The notes below the pieces were generated by a model. The model ran no database searches. It worked only from the letters and a program-made list of their open reading frames with translations, and was not told the origin of the DNA. Of a DNA stretch of 64,000 nucleotides, positions 10,909 through 21,240 are shown one piece after another. This DNA comes from Viola odorata. Taxonomy: Eukaryota > Streptophyta > Magnoliopsida > Malpighiales > Violaceae. Within the stretch, counting starts at the first letter, position 1; each line of letters starts with the position of its first letter. Location of the stretch: contig OY829537.1 in NCBI GenBank assembly GCA_963691705.1, positions 37,203,514-37,267,513 on the forward strand, in the 5' to 3' direction. A program made the translations under genes and the position numbers.

Positions 10909-11292
10909 TCAAGCCTGGGATCCAGCATCATCATCCTCCACCATAGTGGGGACCTCCCTCAAAGTGTCCGCCACAGAGGTAAGCTCGGTGGAAGAAATCC
11001 TCATGCCCTTCAAGAAGCAGTTCAGCAGATCCTTCCTCTGCTGCAGCATGGTGATCACCACCTCGATACGGGAGACAGCAGTAGCCAAGTTTGATACATT
11101 CTCTAGAGGACTGAAATCCTCTAGAGAAGATGCACCAAGCTTGGACCGCAAAGGAGTCAGCATCCCTTGAAGCTCCAGAACGTCCTCGGACGTCTTGATC
11201 AGTACATTTTCCAGAAAGCTAACGTCACCGTCGTTGAGGTTCTATAGAGTGTGGGTTTTGGAGATCAGAAAGTTCTTCGTGAGACCGTCCAT
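10909..11292 (-). pseudogene. Antisense gene A, R3 copy (one in-frame stop)
   Basis: The ATG at 11292 (MDGLTKNFLISK) opens a frame of gene-A length, 127 codons plus the stop, ending DDDAGSQA. The only break I see is one in-frame TAG at 11242-11244. The protein keeps VLELQGM, FSPLENVSNLAT and MLQQRKDLLNCFLKGMR in the same order as the intact copy in R2. It has its own TATAAAT 66 bp upstream (11352-11358). A GGCCATAAATGAATAAATAAA-type 3' end lies near 10824-10850. No known domain is recognised. Confidence 0.65.
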
Positions 11293-11351
11293 AATGAAAA
11301 TGCTAGGAAGAAATGTTGAAAAGATGTGTAATTGGCTCAGGAAAAATTCAA

Positions 11352-11358
11352 ATTTATA
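11352..11358 (-). promoter_or_regulatory. TATA box of gene A (R3)
   Basis: TATAAAT on the minus strand is 66 bp before the ATG of the R3 gene A. Between it and the LTR is a copy (11480-11498) of the shared GCCCAA/TTTTC motif. Confidence 0.6.
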
Positions 11359-11499
11359 AGTCTCAAGGAAAGGCAGTGAAAAGACATGCTCCTCGGCGAC
11401 CGAGCCACCCGTTATCGTGCGAGTCGATAGGCACAATCTGAAAGGAAGCTGAAACGATAGCCCTTGGTAAACACTCGGGCTCGTTTTCAGCTGGGCTTA

Positions 11500-11770
11500 T
11501 GATAACAATTAAGGCAACCCCAAGGGTATTATCGTGCCCGTAACAGTGTAGAGGTCGGAACCCTACCGCGCCTGCCCATGGTCAGCCGCGGAAAGCTGAC
11601 GCCCCTTAGCCGGCAAGGAACCCTAGGATGGTCGACATCAGCCGGCAGGGGAGGGGGGTCTCGCGCGTCAACTATCCGCACGCACGGCGTTGTCCCATCC
11701 CAAGACAACCATGACTTCTCTTGAAGCTGTCGCCCGTGACGTCACTTGAAGCTACCGCCCATGACGTCAC
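11500..11770 (+). repeat. R3 3' LTR, truncated (U3 part)
   Basis: The copy starts TGATAACAATT exactly as the R2 and solo LTRs do on their sense strand, and it carries the family motif GGTCGACATC. It is cut near 11770 by the TRIM-like cluster. Near the cut are repeated TGACGTCAC motifs (11738-11776), which resemble bZIP-binding sites. Its orientation places R3 pol to the left on the plus strand, but that part is lost. Confidence 0.6.
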
Positions 11771-13115
11771 TCGGAGATTCACCATACTTTTCAAGCTCGG
11801 CCAGGAGATTCACAGCGTGCCACACACATCAAAGCCCAGTACTCAGGCCCAGCCGAACCTTCAGCTCCGCTACCATTTATTGGAGAAATAAAGACTCACT
11901 TCAGTCTCTCTTAATGGAATGATACTGTCCGCTTTGGGCCTAAGCCCGCACGGTTTTCACAAAAGGCCTCATTCCATTAAGAGGATCAACTCCTCTTATA
12001 TTTAGTATTTATTTCTCTTATCTTTCCGATATGGGACTTTAGTTCGCACACCCTAACAATCTCTCCCTCGAACTAAGTACCACCAAGCTAACCATCTGAG
12101 CCCGATAATCTCTATCTCGAACAAAGCCCTACAAAGTTCTCAACTGGACCCACCGACTTCAAGTTCCTCTCGGAGAACCACCGTACTTTTTCAAGCTCGC
12201 CCAGGAGATTCACAGTGTGCCACCCACATCAAAGCCCATTACTCAGGCCCAGCCGAACCTTCGGCTCCGCTACCATTTGTTGGAGAAATAAAGACTCACT
12301 CGAGTCTCTCTTAATGGAATGATACTGTCCGCTTTGGGCCTGAGCCCGCACGATTTTCACAAAATGCCTCATTCTATTAAGAAGATGTACTCCTCTTATA
12401 TTTTGACTTTATTTCTCTCATCTTTCCGATGTGAGATTGTCGGGCCCAGATGGTGGGCTTGGTGATACTTTGTTTGACGGGGAGCTTGTTGCCAAGCCCA
12501 CCATCTGAGCCCGCACGGTTTTCACAAAAGGCCTCATTCATTAAGAAGATCTACTCCTCTTATATTTCGACTTTATTTCTCTCATCTTTCTGATGTGAGA
12601 CTTTAGTTCGCACACCCCAACAATCTCCCCCTCAAACAAAGTACCACCAAGCCCACCATTTGGGCCCAACAATCTCCCTCTCGAACGATGCCCTACATAG
12701 TCCTCAACAAGACCCACCGACTTCAAGTTCCTCTCGGAGATTCACCGTACTTTTCAAGCTCGGCTAGGAGATTCACAACGTGCCACCCACATCAAAGCCT
12801 ATTACTCAGGCCCAGCCGAACCTTCGGCTCCGCTACCATTTATTGGAGAAATAAAGACTCACTCGAGTCTCTCTTAATGGAATGATACTGTCAGCTTTGG
12901 GCCTAAGCCCGCACTTTTTTCACAAAAGGCCTCATTCCATTAAGAGGATCAACTCCTCTTATATTTAGTATTTATTTCTCACATCGGAATGATACTGTAT
13001 TAATATTTATTCCGCACGGTTTTGTATTAGTTGACTCGGAATGATGTGGGTGAATGATGTGGGTGACAGTATCATTCCATTAAGAGAGACCCAGGTGGGT
13101 CTTTATTTCTCCAAC
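11771..13115 (-). mobile_element. TRIM-like retroelement cluster, tandem LTRs with palindromes
   Basis: Three LTR copies read TGTTGG or TATTGG to CCAACA on the plus strand: 11878-12058, 12278-12631 and 12841-about 13115. They are separated by internal stretches of 219 and 209 bp. On the minus strand each LTR is followed by TGGTAGCGGAGCC, two mismatches from the initiator tRNA-Met site TGGTATCAGAGC, and preceded by a purine tract (GAGGGGGAGAT). There is no coding capacity. This is the layout of a terminal-repeat retrotransposon in miniature, in tandem form. The middle LTR holds an extra 170 bp with a 16-bp inverted repeat. The last LTR is rearranged into an inverted pair. Confidence 0.6.
12447..12507. 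repeat. Perfect 16-bp inverted repeat in the middle TRIM LTR
   Basis: CAGATGGTGGGCTTGG at 12447-12462 is matched by its exact reverse complement at 12492-12507, with a 29-bp loop. One arm is derived from the TRIM internal region next to the polypurine tract, in inverted orientation. Confidence 0.75.
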
Positions 13116-14748
13116 ATTGCTTTGTACAAGCCTCTGTCCGAGTGCATCGTAGGTGAGTCTTTAAATTCTAGTGTTATCATCTTTCTTTCTTATTTACTGA
13201 TGTGATTTTTTGTAGGAGGCGTTATCAATCAACCATCCATAGCAGATGATGCTCGTTCGAGAACCGTGCTACCTCCAACAGCATCTTCCTCCGTGCCTTC
13301 TAGGGCTCCACCTGACCGTAGCATCCCGTTAAAGAAATAAAGGACTTCAGGAGCGACCCTTCAAAGGGGGTGCGGCACTCCCACTCGCGCTTCCCGTTTT
13401 GTGGAAAATTGGTTGCCTATTCGAGATATAACACCTAGCTCAGGCCTGATAATGGTTGAGACAAAGATTTTTTCATACGAGGGTGAGGACATGGACATGG
13501 AGACTTGCCTTCGACAGGTTTCTAAGGCTCAGCGAATAAGGCTTAGGGAAGAAAAAGAGAGTCAGGCGAGTGAGACTGCTGCGTATCCTCCTTTAGCGCC
13601 AATGATAGTCCCTGTTTTCTCCGATATTGCCACTTCTTCTGGTAACGCCGAAGGTGTTCCCTCGATGGGGGGTTGGAGTTTCACCAATGATGCCTTCTTT
13701 TTTGACTGCTGAAGTTCTCGCGCAGTCAACTGAAGCTCCCCTGATAACGAAATCTTCTCTTGTTATCGAGGTTTCTGTGGTTCCGGCAAAAATGCCGTTG
13801 ACAACAAATGCCTCTCCTGTTATCTCTTCTTGCATTCCTAACATAGCGGTACTAGCTCCGAGTTCGAGCGCATTTCTTGCTCCATCTGTGAGAGCTCCTC
13901 AATCGTTATTCTTTACTTCCGTTCGGGGTGTTAACAGTTCTGCTGGTAGTTCTACTCCTTCTCTCATCGTCAATCTTTCTTCTCAAGGGCCTCAGGGGGC
14001 TTCTTCTTTTCAGTTGGACCTGTCGAACTTTGGAATTGACGGGCTTCGTGCCTTAGGGTTATCGGACACGTTGTCACGAGATCAACCGATAACCATTTTG
14101 GTGGGTGAAATGTTAGGTCTTCCTGAGGATGAGGAAAAGTTGCTACAGCTTCCTCCCGACATTCAGCACGTACGCGTTATGAATGATTCTTTGGCCAACT
14201 TTTGCAAGATGCATTATTTCATCAAGGTTCATAGTGGCAAGCTTCAAGATTCATCTGACACAAAGGGTCAAATAGACCGTGCGTTGGCCAAAGTAAGGAA
14301 GTTAATGCGGCTCCAGAATTGGACTCAAGCAAAACTGGACGACTGTCGCGCCAATTTCGCGAGGGAAAAATCCAAGGGGAAAGCTAAAATCGAGGCCTTG
14401 GAGGCGAAGCTGGTGGCAGCTGAGAAGAAAAACTCTCTTCTCCGTGAAGAGATATTGGCCCGTGACGCGGACTTGGCCAAGGTTCCATCGAGAATAGACT
14501 GGTGGAAGAAGAAAACTATGTGGGCCTTTACCGTCGGGTTCGTGGACTATTACCGTAGTAGGGCTTTTGATCCTGCTAAGATAGCCGATTATGCTTCTGT
14601 AAAAATGAATGAGATTGATGGGAGCAAGAAAGGTCTCTTTTCCTCAGGAGAGGAAGAAGTAGGCGACGACAGCGATACCAAGGCGCTCCCATTGTCGAAT
14701 GATTCAGGTGGCGCGAAGGAATTAAAAGATTCCGCCCCTCCCCGTTAA
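13116..14748 (+). pseudogene. Antisense gene C, R1 copy, 3' half
   Basis: This resumes the gene interrupted at 5534. A short exon end (KPLSECIV) leads into a 63-nt GT-AG intron at 13153-13215. Exon 2 carries FVENWLPIRD, an acidic stretch (EGEDMDMETC) and, after a frameshift near 13640, a 373-codon open part. That part holds SLFFTSVRG, the conserved block around GPQGASSFQLDLS near 13990, DTLSRDQP, a Lys/Glu-rich coiled coil (REKSKGKAKIEALEAKLVAAEKK) near 14360-14440 and an acidic tail ending at TAA 14746. The C-terminal half is therefore well conserved relative to the N-terminal half. Its function is unknown. It was probably expressed from its own promoter, antisense to pol. Confidence 0.6.
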
Positions 14749-15215
14749 CTGTTGTTTCCTTCCAAATTTGAACATTGACGCCATTTGCTTTCCAATAACA
14801 CTTGTAATAACGGTTGTAATAACGCCCAGACTCTTTTCCAAATAATAATTGATCTTTGTAGCATTATTTTCCTCCTTCATGCTGTGTTGACGGATACTAA
14901 CCATGTTAACGCTCTGTCCCGCCTTGTCGCGTTATCGCATTTATTTTAATTTGAGGATCAATTCCACTTTTCAGAGCATTTAATGCTTGGGAATCCCTCA
15001 TTAATGCGAGGGAAGAAGTCATGATGGTCAGAATGCACGTGTCCCTTTGTGGAGGTGTTACGAGTTGGCGCCCCATAGGGATTGGTAAAATCGAAGCGTC
15101 TTCTCGCTTTTCCAAAATTGTACTCATTGCGTGTGTCTTTTCCCCCTGATGCGTCCCACATAATGACCGTTACAACAGTCATTTTGGTTAACCGCTAGGG
15201 TTATAAAACCTACCG
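14749..15215 (+). promoter_or_regulatory. Promoter region of gene D (R1)
   Basis: CACGTG at 15036-15041 and GGGTTATAAAACC at 15199-15210 match the promoter of D in R3. GCATTAATGAGGGA-type sequence (about 14980-15010) is also shared, in inverted order, with 7165-7200. The coding start of D has been deleted immediately downstream. Confidence 0.5.
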
Positions 15216-17188
15216 TATGCTTGGAAGCTCATGTACCTTGAGTCTTCTATTGATAGTTGGAAAAATGGGTTCTTTGTTATTAATCTGTCTGGCCTTTGGT
15301 GGAGAACTGGTTTTAATCATGACATCAGGGACGGGGCCCGAGGCGGGCAGCAACCTCTTCCTTCACCCGAGCAAGGTTGGTTGGACAAACTGCTCGAGTT
15401 GGATTTTAGCGTCCATACTTGAAAATTGCCTGCGGGATTGACCTTTAAAAATGTGTTGAGGGTGAGTATTTTGCCATTTTCTTTGTTGTTCTGGGAGATA
15501 CTAACGCTAACGTTATCTCGTGTTTGTGCAGTTCCTCCACATGGCTGGAAGCCCGAGTGCATTAGGAGGCGGGAAAGAAGAGCTCAAAAGAAGAAGGAAA
15601 GAGAGGAAGTTGCCGCTGCCACTGCCGCTACCGCCACTAATCGTATTCAATCGTCTGCTGCGGCTACTAGTCTCATTCAAGCGTCTTCTTCTCAGATTGG
15701 TAAGGGAGTTGTCGCCATTCCTGTTTTGGTTCCGGTTGTTTTTGTCGCCGTTAATCCTATTTAAGCGTCTTCTTCTCGGCCTCGCGTTACGAAGAAGAGA
15801 AAAACAAGAAGCGTTAACGCCCTTGCTCCGCCTTCCGATACAGTTGCTTCTTCAGAGACAACAGCTGACGAAGCCATTCCTGTAGGCGTCCCTTCAATTC
15901 TCTCGTTATCTCAAGTGCATTTTTTAACGTTTTTCACCGCTTTCTCCTATTTCTTTACTTTTTCTGATGCATCTTTTTCTAGGAGACTGCCCCTGCTTCT
16001 GTTCGTGCTTCCTCGGACGATAACATGAATTTGTCCCATGTATTCCAAGAGCGTCGTAAGAAGGCGTGATATAGCGAGGAGACCATAGGGGTGTCGGGGG
16101 GTCACGTCATCAATCAGGAGGAGCATGGTATTGCCTTCATTTCCGAGGTACCTTCTGGTGGTCAGACTTCTGATCTTTTGAGGACTGCAGAAGTTATCGA
16201 GTCCTTTCATGTTTTGCTTGGTTCCTTTGGCACATCGCCTCCTCCTTTCGCTTCCCATGTCGTGGGTTTCACCCCCGATCTCCTAGAGTCTGATTTTCCA
16301 CCCTTCCATTCTCATAACACATTTGGGCTCGTTATGAGAGCTTCTTCTCATCAACCTCCATCCCCAACTACCTTGTTTTTTGTTCCCTCTAGTGCTCCAG
16401 TGTTCCCACCTTCTGAGGGGGAGGTTGCCGCTGCCGCTCCTCGTCTCATGGCTGATTTGAGTACGCTAGCCCCTTCTGGGCTCGTTACTCATCAAATTGA
16501 CCTGAGTGGCTTGCGTAGGACTGGCTTTGTGGCTGTAGCGGGTGACGGCTCCTCTGCGGCTTCTTCTCTTCTGGTCGCTCATGTGTTATCGCTCCAAGAA
16601 GAGGAGGATGTGTTTCTTTCTTAGACTCCCGAGGAGCAGTTGCATTCGATATGCTCTGGCATATTTTCCACTTTGTACAATTTTCATTACTGGGCCAAGC
16701 ATATGACGAGGAAAGTTGCTTCTCTCACTACTTCCTCCGATGAGCTAGGTGGCGCCCACTACCAGATTTCAGAAGAACTTGCAAAAAAGCAGGAAGAAGT
16801 GGAGAAGTTATTGGGGGAGCATCAGGATCTGGCAAAGGCCTTGGCGATTCTCAAGAAAGAGATGGAAGATGCCAGTAAACGGGAAGTTACCCTGGTTACT
16901 ACACTTAACGCCGAGTTGCCTGTAGAAAAGAATAAGAATGTCACACTAGAAAGGGAGAAGGCCGCACTGGAAAAGGACTCGGTGGAGAAGTGCACGTGGT
17001 ACTGCCAGGAGACTGCAGGCGTCATGGCTGACTCCTTCATGCAGCGTTATGGGGCAGATGCGTTTTACGTTGATGACATTACTCGCATCTTTCAAGAGAG
17101 GTCCATGGTCCTTACTAATGAAAATTTTTACAAGGCAAAGGCGAAAATTTGCGAGGGGCAGGGGGATAGCAGGACAGCGGCGCCGTAG
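15216..17188 (+). pseudogene. Antisense gene D, R1 copy (N-terminus deleted)
   Basis: The copy begins abruptly inside exon 1 (KLMYLESSIDSWKNGFFVI) a few bases after the promoter, so about 500 bp of exon 1 is gone. A 70-nt intron (15462-15531) with CTAACGCTAACG near its 3' end joins to exon 2, which starts VPPHGWKPE. Exon 2 is Arg/Lys/Ala-rich (RRRERRAQKKKEREE). A second intron runs from a CAA/GTGCA donor near 15917 to TTTTCTAG near 15982. Exon 3 holds SPTTLFFVPSS, a THQIDLSGL motif and a long coiled coil (about 16740-17000), then YGADAFYVDDI and a stop at 17186-17188. In-frame stops at about 16068 and 16622-16624 inactivate it. C and D share the general plan. Confidence 0.55.
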
Positions 17189-18260
17189 AGGTCTTCTATC
17201 GCCTTTTCTGAATTTTGGGCGTCGCCCCATTTTTGTTTTTCTATTTGGAGGCTTTTGCCTTTGTAACCCTCAGGGTTTTTGAACAACTATATATATTTTG
17301 TTTGTTGTCTCCCTTTGCTGCTGATCTTCTTTGTGTTGTTTCTTATTCTCCGAACTTGATGCCGATATTGAAATGATGATGTTGAGAATAGATCTGAGTA
17401 TTATCTGCAGGGCTGCCATAACGCAGCGAGATCACAGAAATCTAGTAGAGATAGTATAATCATAGATTACCATATAATCTGTAGAATCATAGACACGTAA
17501 TAACGGGTATTTCCTAGGATATCGCGACATGACTAGGCATGTGTATTTCCTATGCCAGGAATAGAATGTCCTTGCGAGATAACGCTGCTTACCAGATGGC
17601 TTCAAAGACGCAACTCACTATGGTGAGATATCATAACAGATGTTACCCACGATATGTAGCATATAATCTATATCGGCAAGAGAAAGTATTATGGCAGTAT
17701 CGCCGTATGCGCCTTTGAGCGAAGAATATCATTCTAAAGGCGTTGCTGCCTTGAATATTATCATTATCACCTGAAGAGGTAGTTTAATCAACGAGATAAC
17801 TTCATGAATGAGAATTTTCATAATAATGCTATATTGATATAGATATTCATCGTTAGTAGAAGATGTCATATAAATAGATGTAGATGTATCCCTTCCTGCA
17901 GGAATAACTATCAGAGCGATACGACACCATAGAATATACGTTCCCTGGTCAGTGAGAAAATGATATAGCGACAACTTTTCGCCAATATTGCGGGCAGAAG
18001 ATATTGTAATATCGCCCTCTTTACTGCTGTCGTGTTCCCCCGTTAAAGAATGAGGGATACTTCTAGGATATCCACAGATTCCTTTCTATTTCTCAGATGG
18101 AAGATATCATATCCTTAAGAGGATTAGTATGATTGGTGTTAAAAATACCTGGCAGTGTTTCTTGGATCAAGACGGCAGAGCATGTGCCGGTAATAGTACA
18201 CTTGCCATGTGAATCATGATAACAGACCGTATGATGTTACCGCCTGTATGGGCGTCGGTC
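17189..18260. other. Noncoding 3' region of R1 between gene D and the hAT-like insertion
   Basis: I see no gene here. The stretch is rich in TATC/GATA words and may correspond to the spacer seen in R2 at 55766-56140. It continues across the hAT-like insertion to 19178. Confidence 0.45.
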
Positions 18261-18268
18261 TCTTCATT
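18261..18268. repeat. Left 8-bp target duplication of the hAT-like element
   Basis: TCTTCATT, repeated exactly at 19170-19177. Confidence 0.85.
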
Positions 18269-19169
18269 TAGGGATGGCAATTGGGCGGGTATGGAGCGGG
18301 TAAGCACTATCCATACCCGCACCCGTAAATTTGCAGGTAATCCATACCCACACCCGCATCCATATGGAGCAGGTAAATGAAGATTAATTATACCCATGGA
18401 TAACCTGCGAATATCCATGGATACCCGCAAATTTAGTTGAATTTCAAATTTCAATCAAATTAATATATAAAAAACTAATTTAATAACAATACCACACAAT
18501 AATATGATACACTAATCCAACATGATTTTTCATTTTTCGTTTGCCTGTAGGTCTAACAATTATTAAATAAACAAAAACCAGATTTTAGAGAAAATAAAAA
18601 CTTGGCCATTTGTTTTTATTTTAAAAGCCCAAAAATAAAGTATATTCAAATTGTAAAATAATTAATAAAAAATAATAAGACTCATGAGTTTAGAGTCGTT
18701 TCATAAATTTAAAGAAGTACGAAGCAATGCTCTTTTTTCAAAGATAAATAAATACTATAGTGTTATTTTGAGGAAGGATCATCATGTGGATTAGAATTGG
18801 TAGAAATGAAAATTAACCTCAAATTTTATTTTTTGATTAAAAAAATGGTTATATAATGTTTTATTATTAGAAAGCCCTCGCCGTGAAAGAAATTATGAAA
18901 CTAGCTTCTTTTAGGTTCTATAACAAGTGCCTTATATATTATATATTGAATTAATTATATATTAAAATATTATATATATTTATTTATTGCGGGTATTTAG
19001 TGCGGGTATTGGAGCGGGTAAGCACTATCCATACCCACATCCATACCCGCACTTTGCGGGTGCGGGTATATCCATACCCGCAAAATACCCACAATGTGCG
19101 GGTAATATCCACCCACAATTGCGGGTATTGGGAGAATATCCATATCCGCGGGCGAAATTGCCATCCCTA
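18269..19169. mobile_element. Non-autonomous hAT-like DNA transposon (901 bp)
   Basis: The ends are inverted: TAGGGATGGCAATT at the left and AATTGCCATCCCTA at the right. They are flanked by a perfect 8-bp duplication, TCTTCATT. An 8-bp duplication and a TAGGG-type terminus fit the hAT superfamily. Subterminal regions hold many GCGGGTA/TACCCGC words, and a 26-bp direct repeat (GGAGCGGGTAAGCACTATCC and onward) lies near both ends (about 18291 and 19009). The centre is AT-rich with no transposase, so mobilisation would need an enzyme from elsewhere. It sits in noncoding R1 sequence. Confidence 0.75.
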
Positions 19170-19261
19170 TCTTCATTATTTCAATGTTTCCATGATTTTC
19201 CTGTAAATTCTCAATTATTCCTTTACTGCGTTAGTAAAATGGCATGCAATGATAAACATTA

Positions 19262-19515
19262 GCTGCCTCTATGGGTATTCACCCGCATGTGTCGGGGTAT
19301 TGTTGTTGTTGCTTTTTCATCCAGGCTCGCTGGATCCGGCCTTGCCGGGGCATTACTTGTGTTGGTTTCTCATCCAGGCTATGTTAGCACGGTTGTCACA
19401 AGGATAAGATTTTCACTCCCGACGTTAAACCTTAAAGCATGCCAGGGCATGCCTCGTCTTAGTGAGCCGTCTGATCAGGAGCGGTTGTCACAAGGATAGG
19501 ATTTTCACTCCTGGC
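19262..19515 (+). repeat. Short tandem repeat in the R1 3' region
   Basis: About two to three diverged units contain GCCTCGTCTTAGTGAGCCGTC and CACAAGGATAGGATTTTCAC. The same unit is amplified to about six copies in R2 at 56270-56755. It lies just beyond the integrase stop, in the element's 3' untranslated region. Confidence 0.65.
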
Positions 19516-19622
19516 ACCCTTCATTATCTGCACGTAATCAACCACAAAAACACACGACAATATTTCCGATTTGACCGTTAGCGCATATTATTACTTCCCA
19601 AGTCTAAACGTGCAGACACATG

Positions 19623-19736
19623 TCAGATTCTAGCATGATATAGTTTCAAACGAGCTATGTTCCAAGAGTTTGGTAAGGGGGTACCGTCAAGTGTTTCTAA
19701 GTGGTATGCTCCCTTTCCGATAACGCGGGTAACGCG
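19623..19736 (-). pseudogene. R1 integrase, extreme C-terminus (cut off by solo LTR)
   Basis: On the minus strand this reads YRVTRVIGKGAYHLETL and ends LKLYHARI then TGA (19623-19625). It follows directly on the GPY motif at 20185 once the 438-bp solo LTR and one ATATG copy are ignored. The R2 integrase ends the same way (LKLYHARN at 56848). Confidence 0.7.
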
Positions 19737-19741
19737 ATATG

Positions 19742-20179
19742 TGATAAAATTGTCCCCGGGGTAGGAGGAATCCTAGAGATCTTCACCTCTGAGGGGGTAG
19801 TCCTCGTCACCGCTACACTTGCAAGGTGCCGGAGGGGGTCCCCGGCGCAGGTACTTCGACGCTCAAGTCAGTATCAGTAGTGAAATATGAAGAGTAAGCA
19901 GAAGCAGGAGTGAGAGGGAGTAGAGAGAGAGTCTGCCCCCCCTTTTCTACCTAGGGGGGGGGGGTATTTATAGGAGATTAGTGGGGAGTTAGGGGTGCTA
20001 ACGCTTATAGCGTACCGGGTGTGGGAATAGGCGTCATTCCATGTTGGATGCCCCCCCGCTGAAGTCGACCACCCCCCGGTAGCGGATGAGCAGGAGGCCA
20101 GGCAGGCCCTACTATAGCTGAAGATGATGTACCCCCTGTCCGGACTAAAATGCCCTGGGGGGTATATTAATTGTTATCA
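19742..20179 (-). mobile_element. Solo LTR of the R family, inserted in R1 integrase
   Basis: This is a 438-bp LTR reading TGATAACAATT to AATTTTATCA on the minus strand. It is flanked by ATATG at 19737-19741 and 20180-20184. It has a CCTATAAATACC promoter motif (plus near 19960) and the conserved CTTGAGCGTCGAAGTACCTG/GGGGACCCCCTCCGGC block also seen in other R LTRs. A solo LTR is normally left by recombination between the two LTRs of a complete insertion. The TSD and LTR ends are directly visible. Confidence 0.8.
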
Positions 20180-21240
20180 ATATGGGCCATCCCAGGTTGG
20201 ATTGAGTTTCCATATGCGCTGTCCGACCACTCGTTTGTCCCCGAGTACCAAGTCTCCTGCTTTCAGTAATCGTTCTTTGACGCGCCTATTGTGATATCGC
20301 GCCCTCTTTCTCTTATAGTACAGCATTTTTAGGAGTGTTTCTTCATGTAGTTCTGGCAATGCATCGATGTTCGCCCGCAACCTTTCTTCGTTTATCTCTT
20401 CCTTAAAGTACACCACTCGTAAGCTTAGAGTACCGATTTCTACCGATGTGACAGCCTCAGTGCCGAAAGCCAATGCGTAGAGTGTTTCTCCAGTACTGGT
20501 TTTGACAGTCATGCAGTATGCCCACATCACATATGGTAGTTCATCTGCCCATTTCTTTTTGGCACCTTCTAGGTTTTTCTTGATACCACTGAGGATACTT
20601 CGATTGGTTACCTCCGCGAGTCCATTGGTTTGTGGGTGGACTACGGAAGAAAATCTTTGTTCTATCTGGAATTCCGCGCACTGGTCTTTAAAGAATTGAC
20701 TTGTAAATTGGGCCCCGTTATCGCTGACTAACACGCGAGTTATGCCAAATCGCATAATAACTTGGCGTTGAAGAAACGCCATATCTTCTCCATTGTGGTG
20801 TTAGCCACCGCTTCTGCTTCTGCCCATTTTGTGAAGTAGTCCACTGCCACGACTACAAATTTCAGCTGAGATCTTGCCTTTGGAAACAGACCTAGGATGT
20901 CAATTCCGCATTTGGCAAAAAGATAAGGAGCCACAATTTTGGAGATTTCCGCGGCAGGTAGTCAGGGAATTTTGGAGAACTCTTGATATTTTGACAAGTT
21001 CGTACAAAGTTATCGCAGTCCCTGCGAATGGTAGGCCAATAAAAACCTGACCTAAAGACTTGTGCGGCCAAGGTACCGCCAGACACGTGCGTACCACATA
21101 TCCCTTCGTGAATCTCTCGTAAGGTGTGGAGGCCTTCTTGTTCCGTTATACACTTGGCAGGTGGATGAGAGAAACATCTTCGGACCAATTCTCCGTCATA
21201 GTATGTACACCGTGCCGTCCGTTTCAACACTTTTTCGGCG
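20180..21240 (-). pseudogene. R1 integrase (pol C-terminal part), broken
   Basis: This is a Ty3/gypsy integrase. The zinc-binding HHCC region has HEGICGTH near 21100 and the second Cys pair partly eroded (CQNIKSS). Catalytic D of CGIDILG is near 20905, D of VSDNGAQF near 20720, and E lies in QTNGLAEV near 20625. The C-terminal GPY motif is adjacent to the solo LTR. At least two frameshifts (near 20930 and 20770) separate the zinc, core and C-terminal parts. Integrase inserts element DNA into host chromosomes; this copy cannot encode a whole enzyme. It is the minus-strand partner of the antisense genes A-D to its left. Confidence 0.7.

Noticed and set aside
11878..12631. Cassandra-type TRIM carrying 5S rRNA promoter elements
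   Set aside because: I looked for the 5S internal promoter signature in these LTRs and did not see it. The LTR ends TGTTGG/CCAACA also differ from what I expect for Cassandra.
4816..17188. Host genes encoding 'putative transposase' proteins
   Set aside because: The C and D genes look like isolated plant genes when viewed singly. Their repeated order next to R-family LTRs and antisense to pol shows that they belong to the retrotransposon.
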